Below are positions 23,276 to 35,720 of a stretch of DNA of 64,000 bases, one piece after another; position 1 is the first letter of the stretch; every line of letters begins with the position of its first letter. A model generated the notes under the pieces. It saw nothing but the letters and a program-made list of their open reading frames with translations. It was not told the DNA's origin and made no database searches. A program made the position numbers and the translations under genes. Source of the DNA: Prorocentrum cordatum (taxonomy: Eukaryota; Sar; Dinophyceae; Prorocentrales; Prorocentraceae); contig CAUYUJ010016371.1 of the NCBI GenBank assembly GCA_963575745.1, positions 40,001 through 104,000 on the forward strand, given 5' to 3'.

Positions 23276-26200
23276 CTTTCTATCTCTTTCCTGTCCCGCG
23301 ACATCCTCGTCCTCGATCGCACGCTGATCCTCTCCCACCCTATCCTCGAGTTCCTCCTGCTGTTCCTCCGCCTCCTCGCTCCGCCTCCTCCTGAATTCCT
23401 CCACCTCCTGTCCTCATCCAGCTCCTCCTCCTCATCCTCCTCCACCTCCCGCCCCCTCCTCCACGCGCCTCGTTCTCTTCGGCGGCGTGTTCAGCACCCC
23501 CCCCCCCCCCCCCCCCCCCGCCCCCGTTGCCGCAGGGGCCGCTGCTCGCGGGGCCAGCGGCGCTGTCGGCCTGGGCCTGGCTGCCGGACTGGCCGTTGCA
23601 GCCGTCGCCGACCGCGGCTGGAGGCGTCGCGGCCGCCGATCTTGGAGCCCTGGTCCACCGCCGCAATCTCTTCGCATTCGGCTGCGTCACGTCGTCGCCG
23701 TCGCTCTCGACTGATATTGCTGATGCTGCTGATGGCGTGCCTGCGGCTGGCGCTGCTGCTGCTGCTGCCGCTGCTGCTGCTGCTGCTGCTGGCGCGAGGG
23801 GCGGGAATGTCCAGCCGCGCCCCTCGAAGAGCTTGCGAACCTCGAGAGGTCGGTGAGGAGGGGCGGGGCAGGAGGGGGCGGGGGCGACGAGAAGGATGGC
23901 GGACGGAAGGGCGAGGAGGCAAAATATGCGGATGAGGAGGGGGAGGAGGAGGAGGAGGAACGATATGGTATGGGGGAACGAAACATGATGAGAGAGAAGG
24001 GGGGAAGGAGTGATATGAATGCTGATATTGATGGGCTTGGAGGGCAGCTTGCAGCGTGAGGGGGGGCGGTGCGAGGAGGGAGAGGGCTGACAAGGGTAAA
24101 ATGCGGAGGATGAAGGAGGGAAGTCGGATGGGCGACCTTGTTGTGCATGTCGGCAGTGGACCCGCGCGCCGTGACTGCCTTGGTCATCTCCTCGTCGAAC
24201 GCGTCGTCATCGGGCAGCGGGTCCTTGCTGAGGATGAGGAGGGCGAGGCTGAGGCGAGGAGGGGAAAGAGCAGGATGAGCGTGCAACGATCGACGACGCT
24301 GGGGCGTCCTCGGGCGGCTCGCCGTGTAGAAACTTGGGCCACCAGTACCACTTCGACTCCCTGCTGATATCTCCGAGCGGCTCCTGCCAAGAGCGAGATA
24401 GACAGAGGATGGCACTGAGTAGAGGCTGAATGTTCGAGACTAAGGAAGATTAGAAAGAGGAGGAAGATGAGGATGACGATGAGAAGATGAGGCGCAGGCC
24501 GAAGGGTAATAGAGATGACTAGGAGGAGCAATCGGATAAGAAGGAGGATGAGGAGAAGAAGGAGAGTGGGAGGATCAGGGGATTAGAGTGAAGCATGCGC
24601 AGTAGATGGGGAACGACCTCAGGAGAATGAGGATGAGGAAGAGGTGTGTGGATGCAAATTCGGCACTATGGAACGGCAGTCCTCGCCCGCGCCGTAATGC
24701 CCGCAGCTCTGGGCATCAGCACCCAGTGGCAATGATGAGGCGGCTGGCGAAGGCGGCGCGGCTGGCGTCGGCGTTGACGGCTGCCCAGCAGGGATGTCCG
24801 ACGAGCGCTGCGTGGCTGGCGGCTGCCCAGCTGAAGGCGACGCACCTCGCGGCTCGCCAGCGCTCGTCGCGCCTGTCAGCGCCGCGCCCTCGCCCTCGCC
24901 CGTGCTCTGCTGGGTCATGGGCGCGTCGTCGGAGCCTCTCGGGATCAGGGGCTCGTTGTCGGAGTCGTATCCGCCGTCAGAACGGGCAGCCAGCATGACG
25001 GCATCCTCGGAGTCGGCGGGGATCGTGTGCATATCCGATTCCTCGTCGCTGATGGGCATTGCGACGCACGGCTGCGTGTCCTCGAGCGTGCGGGAAGTGG
25101 CCTGGCTCCCCGCGGCCTGCGAAGCCATGGCGCTTCTCCGAAGTAGAGCCGCTCCGATAGGCGTGAACCAAGGGTCTTTAACGGGCGTCTCAGCCCAAGT
25201 AACTTTGCTTGGCATTGGTCTCGGCTGCGGAGCGAGGTGGGGCGTTTTGGGGTGGGGGGTGGGGGGTGGGGGGTGGGCCTCGAGCTAGCGCGAGCGTGAG
25301 CTGTTTCATTTGATTTCGAAGGAAGAGGTTTAATATGAGCACTGGGCTACGCTCCAATTCTCGCCGCCTGAGACGTCGTCGCAATCTGAGCGCTGCATTG
25401 GGATGCTGGAGCACAACTTCCCCTCCCCCCCTCCTCCACCCTGCACTCCTCCAACCGCCCTCCCGCGCCCCCCCCCCTAACCTCCACTCACCGCCTTTCC
25501 CGCGCTATCATCCCCCACCGCCCTCATCGGCACTTGCTCTCGGCGAGGCGCAAATGTCGACCACGCTGGATCTGTGCTGGGTGATTGGCATCCGGCTGCA
25601 GGCGGGCATGGGAGCAGGGCCCCATGGGCAAGGGGCGGGGGGCGACGCTGACGAGGAGGAGGAGGAGGAGGAGGAGGAGGAGAGCAGGGGAAGGGAGGAT
25701 GAGTAGGATGAGGATGAGGATAGGAGGTGGATGAGGATAATCAGGAGGATGAGGACCAGCATGACGAGGGGAGAGGGACAGACTGCTCCCGATCAACGCT
25801 ATCGATTTCGACGCGATTTCGACGCGTCGAAACCTCGTCCAATCCACATCGCCGATGCACCCCTTGAAGATTCACAATCACATCGCCGAAGCATCGCACA
25901 TCCGCCGACAGAAGGCATCTTCGTTTTCAGAGAGCGCGTCCTCGCCCTCGGTAAAAGCACAGAAAGGTGCGAGACGCGATGCCGCACTGCGTGGCATCGA
26001 TCTCCCGCGAACGCCTGCTGCGCCCACGGCACGATCAGCCGAAGAGGCAATCGAGCGTGTACCTCATCAGCGCGGGCGGCCTCGGCGCAGCTGCGGCGCC
26101 CTGCCAGCTGCTGGATGCTGCTGGTGCCTGCGAGCTGCTGGCTGCTGCTGGTGCCTGCGAGCTGCTGGCTGCTGCTGGCGCCTGCTGCGCCTTCCTCACT

Positions 26201-27410
26201 GGCGTCTCCTCTATGGTGTCGGCCTGGCTCTCCAGCTGCGCCTGGCTCGGGGCGTTCGGCGGCTTCGTCTTGATCACGGTGTTCGGCTGCTTGTCCGCCG
26301 TCGCTGGTTCACCTGATGTTTTCTGCCTTTTCCGACGCTTGCTGCTGTGAGGATCCTCACGGGTGTCGGCCTTCGGCGGGCTGGGCGGCTGCTCCGCGTC
26401 GTCAACTGGCCCTGTCAAAGCTTCGCGCCCCTCCGCCCACTCCTGCTCGAGATCGTTGTCGTCATCCTTCGCGGCAGGCTTCGCAGGATCTGCTGCTGCT
26501 GACGCTGCTGATGCTGCTGCTGCTGGGCGCTTCATGGCGGCGCCGCTGCCGCCCTGGGCGGCGCTCTGGAGATCCTTCGCCTTCTCCCTGGCCTCCTTCC
26601 GAATGGCGTCGGTGAAGCTCTTCTTCATCTCCTCGAACTGTGGCTTCCCGATCTCGCCGCGTGCAAACCTGGGCGCGTTCTCCTTCGTGAAGTTGATGCA
26701 CTTGTCGAGCTCCCCAGGCGGCGGAATGAGCTGCACCACCTGCTTCTTGACATTGTTCGGCCACCGGAACAAACTCAACCACTTGTCATCTTTCTTGGTC
26801 ACAAGGTGGAGCTGCATCTTGACCTGGCGATCGCCTGCCTCCTGCCGCCAGAGCGCGGCTGGCCCGCTCTTGGGCGGGAGCTTGTCCACCACCGCCGACG
26901 GCGCGGTCCGCGAGTCGCCATCGGCAAACTTGGCGATCCACTCGCCCGACTCCTGCTGGACCACTGGCGTGATGACGACCGCCGCGGGGCCGCTCAGCTT
27001 GGGCGGGCCGTCGGCCAACTTGCCCCGCCATGCAGCCTGGCGGAGGGTGCATGCGGGGGGGGTCAACACTCCTCCTCCTCGTCCTCCTCCTCCTCCTCCT
27101 ACTCGTGATCCTCCTGCTCCTCCTCATCCTCCTCCTCTCAATCATCCTCCCCCTCCTCCCCCTCCCCCTCCTCCTCCTCCTCCTCCTCTTCCTCCTCGTA
27201 GTCATCCTCCTCATCCTTATCCTGCTTCGTTGTAGTCCGAAATGTCGCTCTATCTCTCGCTCTCTCTCTGTCTCTCTCGATCCTCTCTCGCTCCTTCTCT
27301 CATTATGTCTCTCTCTCTCTCTGCCCCTCGTGTCCTCTCACTATCCCGCTCTCTCGCTCTCCTGCTTTCCCGTTCCTATTTCTCTCGCTACATGTTTTCC
27401 CTTCTCTCTC

Positions 27411-27448
<38 letters not shown>

Positions 27449-27462
27449 GTTTCTCTTTTTTT

Positions 27463-27535
<73 letters not shown>

Positions 27536-29439
27536 GAGCTCTACTCACTTCGCAACCTCAGTTCCCCCCCTCCCCCAAACCCCCGTTCGGAAGGGGAGGT
27601 GGCAGCTGCGCTGCTTATGAGAGCGAGGGCCCGCGGTAGAGCCCGCGCGCCCGATGTGGCCTCCCACCTCCACTCCCACATCCCGCCCGCCTCAGCCGCC
27701 CCCCATTCGCCGACTCACCTACTCGAACCTCTCTCCCGTAGCCCTCTCACGTGGACCCGTTCCCTCCCACCTCTCCACCTCTTCCCCATCTAACTTCGGT
27801 CCTCTATCGTCGTCGTCGTCTCAGCATGGCCTGCGATTCCTCGCTGAAGCCGTGGCCGTAGACGTCCGTCGTGTGGAGGACGTGCAGCCCGTGGTCCTCT
27901 GCGGCACCAGGGCGACACCCCCCCCTTCCTTTCCCTGCTGGGGCTCTGGGGGCCCCTCGAGGCCGATGCACCGAGGCCCCTGGGGGTTTTCGAATCCCTT
28001 GAGGCCCTGGATCCAGGATTGCGGCCCAGGGGATTCCCAGCTGCCCTGGAGGAGGTGCGAGGAGGTTGGCTGGGAGGAGGCGGGAGGAGAGAGAGGAGGT
28101 GGGAATCGACGACGAGCGCTGCAGGAGGAGGTGGGAGGAGAGGAGCTGGGAAGAATAAGGAGGAGGAGGAGGAGGAGGAGGAGGAGGAGGAGGAGGAGGA
28201 AGAGCATGGGGAGGAGGACGAACTAGGCGACATTTGAGAGGCTCTCGCCCTCCTTCGGCGCCGCCCTCGCCGCGGCCGCCGCGGGCTTCGCCTTCTTGGG
28301 CGCCGGCTGCAGCGCCTCCTGGGCGTCAGCCGCCTCCTCCTCCTCCTCCTCCCCCCCCTCTGCAGCTGCCTCCTGGGCGTCAGCCGTCTCCATTGCCTCT
28401 GCGGCGAAGGGCGCCACCCACTTGGGCTGCTTGGTCCTGGGAGAGGCACGCATGCCGCCTCCTCCTCCTCCTCCTCCTCCTCCTCATCGTCATCATCATC
28501 ATCCTCATCCTCATCCTCATCCTCATCCTCATCCTCATCCTCCTACTCTTCCTCCGACCCCTTGCCCCCCTCCACCTCGTTCCCCTCTTACTCCCCCCTT
28601 TTCCCTCTACCTTTAACCACCTGCTCTCCACTTCCTCCACCTCCTCCCATTGCTCCCAGTCTTTATCCTCCTCATCTTCCTTCCTTCCTTCCTTCCTTCC
28701 TTCCTTCCTTCTCCTCCTCCTCCTCCTCCTGCTCCCCCTCCCCCTCTTCATCCTATCCCAACTTTCGCTGGTTCCCGCGTGTCCTCGCCAGCGCGTTGCC
28801 CACATGCTTCATCATGAAGCGAACCATCTTGCTGGCGCCCTCCGCCCAGCTGTCGGCATCTGGGCTGAGCCGCCACGAGGCTTCGTTCGCGGCCGCGAGG
28901 GCCTTGAACGCGGCCAGGGCGACGGAGGGCGCGATGCCGCCCTTGGGCGCGATGCCGCGCAGCGCCTTCAGCAACTCGATGTGCTTGAGCAGCACCCGAG
29001 GGCTGACATGAGACAATCAGGGGGAGGAGGGGGAGGAGGAGGAGGAGGAGGAGGAGGAGGAGGAGGAGGAGGAGGAAAGAAAGAGGGGAGGCGGAGTAAG
29101 AGGAGGAGGAGGAGGAGGAGGAGGAGGAGGAGGAGGGGAGGAGGAGGAGGGCGAAGAGCGGGGAGGAGGAGGAGGAGAAGGAGGAGGAGGAGGAAGAGAC
29201 AAGGAGGACACTGGGCAGGAGGGGGCAGGGTGAGAAAGAACAAGAGGAGGAAGGAACATAAGAGGAGGAGTCACCTCGGAGTCCAGCGTGTCATCCGTCG
29301 GATAGTCCACGCTGGTGGGCTCTGTCCAGAACTTGCCGATCACCTCCTGCAGCCCGGCTGCATCCTTGAAGCCCGCAGTGCGCGGCGTCGGGCGGCGGCG
29401 CCGCTGAGGCTCGGGGGCCTCGGCCTCCTCCGAGGCCAT
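21265..29439 (-). CDS. Ten-exon gene, dinoflagellate-type protein of unknown function
   Basis: Starts at ATG 29439 (MASEEAEAPEPQRRRRPTPR). Exons by phase: 29273-29439, 28763-29002, 28232-28436, 26063-27036, 24667-25219, about 24291-24383, 24137-24227, about 23530-23840, 21768-23155, 21265-21435; the stop is at 21265 after KDLLFSRE. Product about 1,395 aa. Visible parts: EVIGKFWTEPTSVDYPTDD (N-terminus); GEWIAKFADGDSRTAP and LFRWPNNVKKQVVQL in exon 4; SKWYWWPKFLHGEPPED in exon 6; RGSTADMHNK in exon 7; VRKLFEGRGWTFPPLAP in exon 8; a charged, Gln- and KRKAEEEA-rich exon 9 with GYPWIKWHSMTEVYRCLYG. I recall similar proteins as a large dinoflagellate family without assigned function. The DGD segment faintly recalls Tudor-like folds; that is a guess. 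Intron 1 needs a GA donor (GACTCC); other junctions are mostly GT-AG. Ends of exons 5, 6 and 8 are uncertain. Confidence 0.7.
23190..23525. repeat. (CT)n, (CCT)n and poly-C inside an intron
   Basis: (CT)n at 23206-23275, (CCT)n to 23470 and a 20 bp C run at about 23498-23519, between exons 8 and 9 of the ten-exon gene. On the coding strand this places a purine-rich tract inside the intron, ending about 30 bp before the 3' splice site. Confidence 0.85.
25640..25850. repeat. (GGA)n tract and TTCGACGCG palindrome in intron 4
   Basis: (GGA)n at 25655-25740. At 25800-25830 the motif GATTTCGACGCGATTTCGAC recurs from 12897; it is self-complementary in part (CGACGCGTCG). Confidence 0.7.
27065..27540. 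repeat. (TCC)n and (CT)n tracts in intron 3
   Basis: (CCT)n 27068-27200, then (CT)n with two long pure runs (27400-27450, 27465-27532). They fill the intron of the ten-exon gene from just upstream of its 3' splice site at 27037. Confidence 0.9.
28150..29270. repeat. Intronic and near-intronic (GGA)n, (CCT)n, (CTT C)n tracts
   Basis: Pure or near-pure arrays at 28150-28210 (GGA), 28455-28555 (CCT then CATCCT), 28676-28720 (CCTT) and 29023-29215 (GGA), each inside an intron (1, 2 or 3) of the ten-exon gene. Confidence 0.85.
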
Positions 29440-29593
29440 GGCCCGAAGGCCACTCGGGCCTCAACGGCCCTCCACGAGGAGGAGGGGGGGGAGAGCGTGC
29501 GGGCTTGCGGGATGGAGAACAATGCGGGAGAGAGATGGTGGAAAGGGCGGGAAGGGAAGGCATGGAGAACGGTGGGGATGAGGAGGGATAGCC

Positions 29594-29790
29594 ACCCTCC
29601 TCCTCCTCCTCCTCCTCCTCCTCCTCCTCCTCCTCCTCCTCCTCCTCCTCCTCCTCCTCCTCTTCCTCCTCTCTCATAGTATCCTCATAGTATCCTCCTC
29701 CCTCTCCCTCCTGCCCTCCTCCCTCCCTCCTCCCTCCTCCCCTCGCCCCTCTCCCCCCTCCCCCCTCCTCCCTCGTCCCTCCTCCTCTTT
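29594..29790. repeat. (CCT)n array upstream of the ten-exon gene
   Basis: Near-pure CCTCCT from 29594 to 29672, then CCTCCC-type sequence to 29790. Lies about 155 bp upstream of the ATG of the - strand gene. Confidence 0.85.
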
Positions 29791-29799
29791 TTTTAGCGA

Positions 29800-32340
29800 A
29801 AGCTGACGCCGGCCAAATTGCCGAAATGGTTTAGAAACGACGGCATGCATTCCCCGTCGCCGACAAATGGAGCGCGGGCGGACCGCGCCACATCCGACAT
29901 CCTTGCCCTCCGCGCCATCCGCTCAATCATGCGCGCGCGCCACATCTGACATCCGAGCGGGCCCGACGTGTTACCTTATTTTTCTTTGCCGATATTACAT
30001 GAAGTTGTACAACCGTAATAGTTTAATATGCGTGTACGATTTAAGCATGTTGTTATCAAATGCTCATGTATGTTATCAGACGTTTGACAACATACATATG
30101 TCATCAGAATCTGATGACCGCGCACCTCTGGGAAGGAGCGGCCGTGGGGCCGCCCCCGCCCGCTGGGCCGCCGAGCTGGCCGCTGCTGGGGGCTCTGCCG
30201 CAGGACGTGCGCAGGTGCGGCGGCCGCTGTGCTGAGCACTCTCCGGGCGCTGGCAGAACATGGGCCAGTCGGCATGGTGTTCGTTTTTGTTGTTAATTGT
30301 TTTGCCGATTGGCGCGGGCCCTCGCACCCCCCCCCTCCCCCCCCCCCATGGAGGAGTAGATCTTGGCTGTTCTGGGCGCCCGCTTCGAGCCGGTGGAGCC
30401 TCTTCCCACCAGAGGCCGCACGGTTCCAAGCGGCCTACAGTGGGACCCGGTTTTTACTCCCCCATCGATGCTTGCACCGAGGGGGTCCTATAGCGGAAGC
30501 TGAGAGATCTGGCGAAAACTTCCCGCCGATGTTGGTGGCAAACTGGGTTCCCGGGTTCCCGGTTCTGGGTTCCTTCCCGGTGATTGGTTCCGGGCCGATT
30601 TCGGTGGGTTCTGGGTTCGCGGGCTCCCGGGTTCCCGGTCGATCTCCTCAGCGTGATTGGGTTTTCCTCTGATGTACTGATGTGTACTGGGGACGCCCTC
30701 CCTGCCCCGTTCCATAAACCGGCTATACCACCAACTTGCCTGGGGTCCTGGCTATACCCGAACTTGGGCCCCTGGGAATCACAGCTTCGACGAGCGAGTT
30801 GCCTGGATCCGCCGCGGGGGCTTTACGATATAACACACCAAGGCAGAGGTATGGCTGTTCGCACGTTTGCGAGTAGGCACTTCGCGAGTAGCGGAACGCG
30901 CTCGGCGACAACTGGGCCCTGGAGACGGCAAGACCGCTTTTGTTGCCGGTTCCATTATGCAATGTGTTGTTGTTGCCGGTTTCGGCGCCGTTTTTTTACC
31001 GGTTCCGTCGCCGTTGTTTTTTTCCGATTCTGGCTCCGGTTCCAATCCTGGAGCCGTTTTCTTTTGCCGTTTCCGTCGCCGTTTTTTTGCTTTCCATTTT
31101 CAAAAGATACTTTTTCGAAAATGGTGTCAAAACGGCCCTGCCATTCCTGGAGCCCACTAAGGGAAGAAGTGGCCTCGAACAAAATCAAGACACGAGAGGG
31201 GGTCGAGATATCCAGGTGCCTATGCCAAGACAGAGTCGAAACGCCGGAGGCCGCCACCGTTCCTGGGCCAGGGGCCCTCGTACATAGAATCTCCTGACCG
31301 AGGCCGGGAGGGTCTACTCACCATCCCCCTGAACCCAAACGGTGTTTTTCGTTGTCGTGCTGTTTTTAGTTATTCCTTGTTTTGCCTTCGCTTTGCCATG
31401 AATGCAAAACAGAACGAAAAGCACAACGACCCGCGAGATGATCAAAACACCGATTAGGTCCAGTTCTGCAAGGTCCCAAGATCTTAAGACGGACTTTGCC
31501 AGGCACGGTGACGACATCTAGCGCTTCGGTTTGTTCGATGCGTGGGTCCTCTCGCTTCCTTCCCCTTTTTCATCCCATACTTTGTTTCGACAGTCCCGAG
31601 GCCCAACACCAGCCTCCAAAGGCAACCAAGTACGACAAACTGGCCGCCTCGATTTTTTCGAGGCGGTGCCGTCTGCGAACATTTGGGCCCACAAGGAGGC
31701 CTCTGAGAGAGGGAACGTTGGGGGGGGACTGTCTCAGAGGGACTCGACTTGGAATCAGCGATGCATCGTCGATAGATCGGCGATAGGCCCCCGAATGCGA
31801 ATCCGCACCCTCCTGGCCGGGGTGGGCTCTTGGGCCCTTACTGGTGTGAATGGGCGACCGAAACTCGATGCTCCCCCCGTAACGCTGCCCCTGACCTTCC
31901 GCTCCCTGGCTTCCCGGACGTAAGACAGGTCTCCGGCGGCCCGTCGGGACGACTCCGAACTGTGGGAACATGCTCGACGAGACGCAGCTGATGGAGACCA
32001 CCCCCTGCATCGGAAGCATAAGAACCCGCGAAACACTCCGGCCCCCGAGAGCCTATCCCCCCTTGGCGTTGCCCCTGAAGGAGGAAGGGGGAGGAGGACG
32101 AGATGGACCTCCAGCACCACCCCTAACTCGGGCGTTGGCAGGACTGGATTTAAAGGGCCCTGGTCTGGTGGTGTCTGCCGAAGGACGCACCCCCGCTCCA
32201 TTCCGCCAATCCGAACAGCCGCCGCCCGAAGAAGCACCAGCTGCGGCAGACCTGGTCTAGTGATCTCAGTCCGTGTTTCAGGCTTCAGGTCCAAATCATC
32301 AAACGGCTCTTTACCCGGAGTCCTGTCGACGGTCCAGGCC
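29800..32340. other. Long stretch with no confident gene
   Basis: 29950-30110 is AT-rich and shares ATGTTGTTATCAAATG with 8979. 30540-30640 is a degenerate GGGTTCCCGG repeat. 30960-31100 repeats CCGTTTCCGTCGCCGTTTTT-like phrases. ORFs up to 237 codons lack coding character. Nothing else is seen. Confidence 0.4.
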
Positions 32341-32344
32341 TGGA

Positions 32345-32490
32345 CGAAGATAATTCGGTTGATGATAAATCGAGAATCTCTGAGATGCGGCGGTTCTGGA
32401 GGATGTCTCGGGTGCCGCGGCCTTCTCGCAGCGATCCAGAACGCTCTGAGAGCGTTCCAGAACGCTCTGGAACGGATTTATCCTCGTCCT
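32345..32490. repeat. GAACGCTCTG palindromic repeat, copy 1
   Basis: Contains GAACGCTCTGAGAGCGTTCC, nearly self-complementary, next to AGAACGCTCTGGAACGG, with upstream GAGAATCTCTG and TCTGGAGGAT shared with 41318-41450. A shorter copy is at 45925-45990. Confidence 0.6.
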
Positions 32491-32859
32491 AGCCCCGTCG
32501 AAAAACATGGGGCCGTTCCAATGCTGTTCGATGCGTGGCCGCAGAGGTCTGGACCACTCCCTCTAGCTGGGGCCAGTTCTTTGACCCGAGTCGTTTGGCT
32601 GACGGCCCCGAGGCCTGGCGAGGGCGCCTGGAGGTCGAAAACGGCCAAACCTCCGCCGCTCTCATTTTGATTGGAGCGTCGGATCTCTGGGTACACGCTG
32701 GTCCGAAGAATTCGGCATGAAGTAGGAAGGCGGATGAAATAGACAAGGTTCAGGCCCTCCCAGAGAATCACAACGCACAGCAAAAGCGCATCGATCCTTG
32801 AAGTAGGAAGGCGTTTGAAGTATCTTGGAATATGGGAATCCAGAAATACCTACTTTAGA

Positions 32860-33072
32860 AGCCTCCATGGGGTCCGAATAGATGGGAGCGAAGGATCGCA
32901 CCGCATCGCCAATGAACAGCCGATGCATCGGCGATGCACTGGCGACGTCATCAACGCATCGGCGACCTGGGCGTGAAGAAAGTCGGGCTTCGCATCGAGC
33001 CGCATCGCTGATGCACCGGCGATGCGGCGCGAATCTCCGGCCCCATCCTGTTCGGACCCCACCTGCGAGGGG
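32860..33072. mobile_element. CATCGCCGATGC fold-back element, copy 1
   Basis: Left end GCCTCCATGGGGTCCGAATA and right end with CCTGTTCGGACCCCACC are near-inverse; inside, GATGCATCGGCGATGC and its complement recur. The middle phrase AGTCGGGCTTCGCATCGAGC is shared with copy 2 (36376-36530). Confidence 0.65.
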
Positions 33073-33337
33073 TCTAGATGCTTTCAACGACCCGCGTGCT
33101 CGATGCCCGACCGACGCAGCCCCCGAGAGACACCCCGAGGCGCCCCCCCTCCTCTCCAAGGCGCCGGCGCGCCCCGCGCCTCCGCGGCCACTGGCTCGAG
33201 CCCAGTGCGGCCCCCAAACGGAGCTGCGTCTGGCCGGCGCGCGCGTGCGCCCGAGGGGGTTCCGGGATGCGAGGACGATGGCGTGCCCTGCAGGCCCCCA
33301 GGAGCCCCCAGAGAGCCCCTGCAGGCCCCCAGAGAGC

Positions 33338-33470
33338 CTTTAGTAAACCTCCCTTTAGTGAAAACGACCTGGAACTGCGAAAATAACGGCCGTGACGCCC
33401 TCTCGCGAACCGAAAACGGCCAATTCACTAATCGACGTGTCAGGGCAGGAGGTCTATCAACCCCCGAGGG
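33338..33470 (+). mobile_element. MITE-A copy 2
   Basis: AAACCTCCCTTTAGTGAAAA through GCCAATTCACTAATCGACGT to AACCCCCGAG. It is flanked on both sides by GGGATGCGAGGACGAT (33264 and 33470), a duplication at some distance from the element itself. Confidence 0.65.
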
Positions 33471-34626
33471 ATGCGAGGACGATCGCGTGCCACCAGGTCC
33501 CCAGAGATCCCACGCATTGACAAAAATATCAGGACGGAGGCTTTGTGGTTAGTTTTCGGGCCCTGTTTTGAAAACAACATGACGTCGGATGCCTGGGCCT
33601 CTTGGCTTGCATGGTCTACAGTCGAAGTGCTACCAGAAGGGGCGCTAGATTGGGAACGGAGCCCCTTCTTAGCGCCAGCAGCATCTGGGTGCACGAGGGG
33701 GGCTAGAGGAACAACCACGGACTGACCTGACGAGCAGCCAGCCCCCCCCCGAACCCCAAGCGGTCCTCATTTCATTGCGTTGACAGTGGAACGTCTCCTC
33801 CTGCGGCACGGAGGAGGAAGAGGATGAGTGAAGGGGCCCTGGGACACACAAATAAATACACACGAGTAAAAGGATGCCCCATATTTTCTCATCCTGGGGA
33901 TCGACGGTTGATTGTGTCGGTGAGTTCTGTCCCCTCCTGCCTGAGAATGCGGATGCGGATGGGGAGGAGGAGGGAGGAAGCAGGCACGGAGGACGAGGCG
34001 GGAGGAGCGCGCGCTCCGGAGGGGGGCGGCCCGGTATGCGAGGACGTCTCGCTGCATCTTCGAGGACCGCGTCTGTCCAATCGCGCCAACCATTCGTGCC
34101 GCATCCACGTCGAATCCATGCCCAACGCGTCGGATACGGGTCGAATCCGTGACGAGTCCTTGGCGAGCCAAAATCGAAGTTACGTTGTGTCCGCGCTTGA
34201 CCCACGTCGGAGCACAAGAAAGAACAGCCGTTTCCAGGACAAGAGAGGCACCCCCCAGGATGTATCGTAAAGAACGGCCACGTCCGTCCTCTGGGGTGAG
34301 GTTTTTGTTCTTCCCACTCCGCCACCAGACCAGCGCGCAACTGGATCTAGGGCGTGAGGCTGAAGACATCCATGCGCTCCGGGAACGTCACATGAGACGT
34401 CGCTGAGAACGAGGACACCAACAGCCCTCTGGGCTGAGGTGGTTTCGAGCGCTTCCTCCTACAACCTCGCGCGTGGTCGCCGTGCGTCGTCGCGCGAATT
34501 GGGGCGCAACTCGGGGACGGGGGGGGGCGGGGGCGCCCATCCTCGATACGGCTGCGCCCGCATAAACCATCCGGGGTGTATCCCCAGAGATGCACGTATC
34601 AGTCATTCGAAGGGCTGATGTTCGGC

Positions 34627-34780
34627 GGTGGAGAAACCTCCCTTTAGTAAACCACCCTTTAGTGAAAACGGCCCAGGACCGAAACCGACGGACCTGGTCC
34701 CGCAAAAATGACGGCCGCGACGCCCTCTCGCGAACCGAAAACGGCCAATTCACTAATCGACGTGTCAAGGGTAGGAGGTC
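34627..34780 (+). mobile_element. MITE-A copy 3
   Basis: Carries the AACCTCCCTTTAGTAAAC start, a GACCGAAACCGACGGACCTG segment shared with copy 5, and GACGCCCTCTCGCGAACCGA. The right arm is replaced by GAGACCCAGGATACCCTGAC, a phrase that recurs at 58367. Confidence 0.65.
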
Positions 34781-34908
34781 AGCGAAGAGACCCAGGATAC
34801 CCTGACGAAAAGCATTGGTTTCCTGATGCGCGCCCCCACTGCATCAGTCATTCAAAGGGCTGATGTTTTCAGGAGGGCCACGAGGCCACAAGAGGTCCCT
34901 AAAGATTT

Positions 34909-35118
34909 GGACGCCCGAAATGGGTGAGCACGGAAAGAATGGGTACAATGCCCAACAACAAATGCTGCCCCAAACCAACAGCGGCCGCTGTTGGGCAGGC
35001 GGCCTTCTGTCTCGCATGGACACAGGCCGCGGCGGCGTGGACAGCGAATCCTGTTCAAAATGAAAAGGATCCGCTGTTGGGCATTGTACCCATTCTTTCC
35101 GTACCCATTTCGGGCGTC
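34909..35118. mobile_element. 210 bp MITE with arms of about 43 bp and a 20 bp central palindrome
   Basis: Left arm starts GGACGCCCGAAATGGGTGAG and continues ACGGAAAGAATGGGTACAAT; the right arm is its near-exact inverse ending ATTTCGGGCGTC. The centre has the perfect palindrome CCAACAGCGGCCGCTGTTGG (34975-34994). Diverged copy at 4817-4995. Confidence 0.8.
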
Positions 35119-35309
35119 TAGCAACACCCGAACCAGGAAGCACCCCGGGGACGGGACGCCGGCAAGGAGGAGGTCCACGCCGAGAGGAGAAGCACACACC
35201 GCGGGCACGCCCGAGAGCCCGCGGGCCCGGGGCGCGCGCGGGCGCGCCGCGGCCGTCACGGAGCCCCTCGGGGCGGCTCTCCGGGGGCCCTGCGGCGCGC
35301 CGGGGAGCG

Positions 35310-35720
35310 GTGCACACATCTAGTCCTTGGCCTGCCTGGCGCGGGTGCACGACGCGATCGGTCGAATCCAGGCCGAGGGCTCCCAGCGTCGCGCTCTCGC
35401 GCGCTCGCGCTGCGCGAGGCGCGAACGGCTCCGCGCTCACGCGGCGCCTCCCAGGGGAGAAGAGGAGGATGGGGAATCGGAGCCGAACCGCGAAGCGCGA
35501 AAAACTGGGGTGCCCTTGCAGACGCATCAACACTTGTGTGTGTGTGTCGGCGGCCTGCAGACATTGCTCGAACAGTCCAGGCGATTCTGAAAGCACGCCC
35601 TGATGCGACCACAGAGCACGGGTGGTATGTTCGCTGCGTTTCGGGCCCATTGACCCGCACGGTCTGGTCCAGCTCAGGAGATCACGCACAAAGACGGGGT
35701 CAGGATGTCCAGTCGTGACG
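35310..35720 (+). CDS. Possible exon fragments, unknown
   Basis: Two + frames look weakly coding: ARVHDAIGRIQAEGSQRR (from about 35330) and ADIARTVQAILKARPDATTE followed by HGWYVRCVSG (from about 35555). They are in different frames and no convincing splice joins them. Confidence 0.2.

Noticed and set aside
27242-27793. 183-codon + strand Ser/Leu ORF
   Set aside because: Translation of (CT)n inside an intron of the - strand gene.
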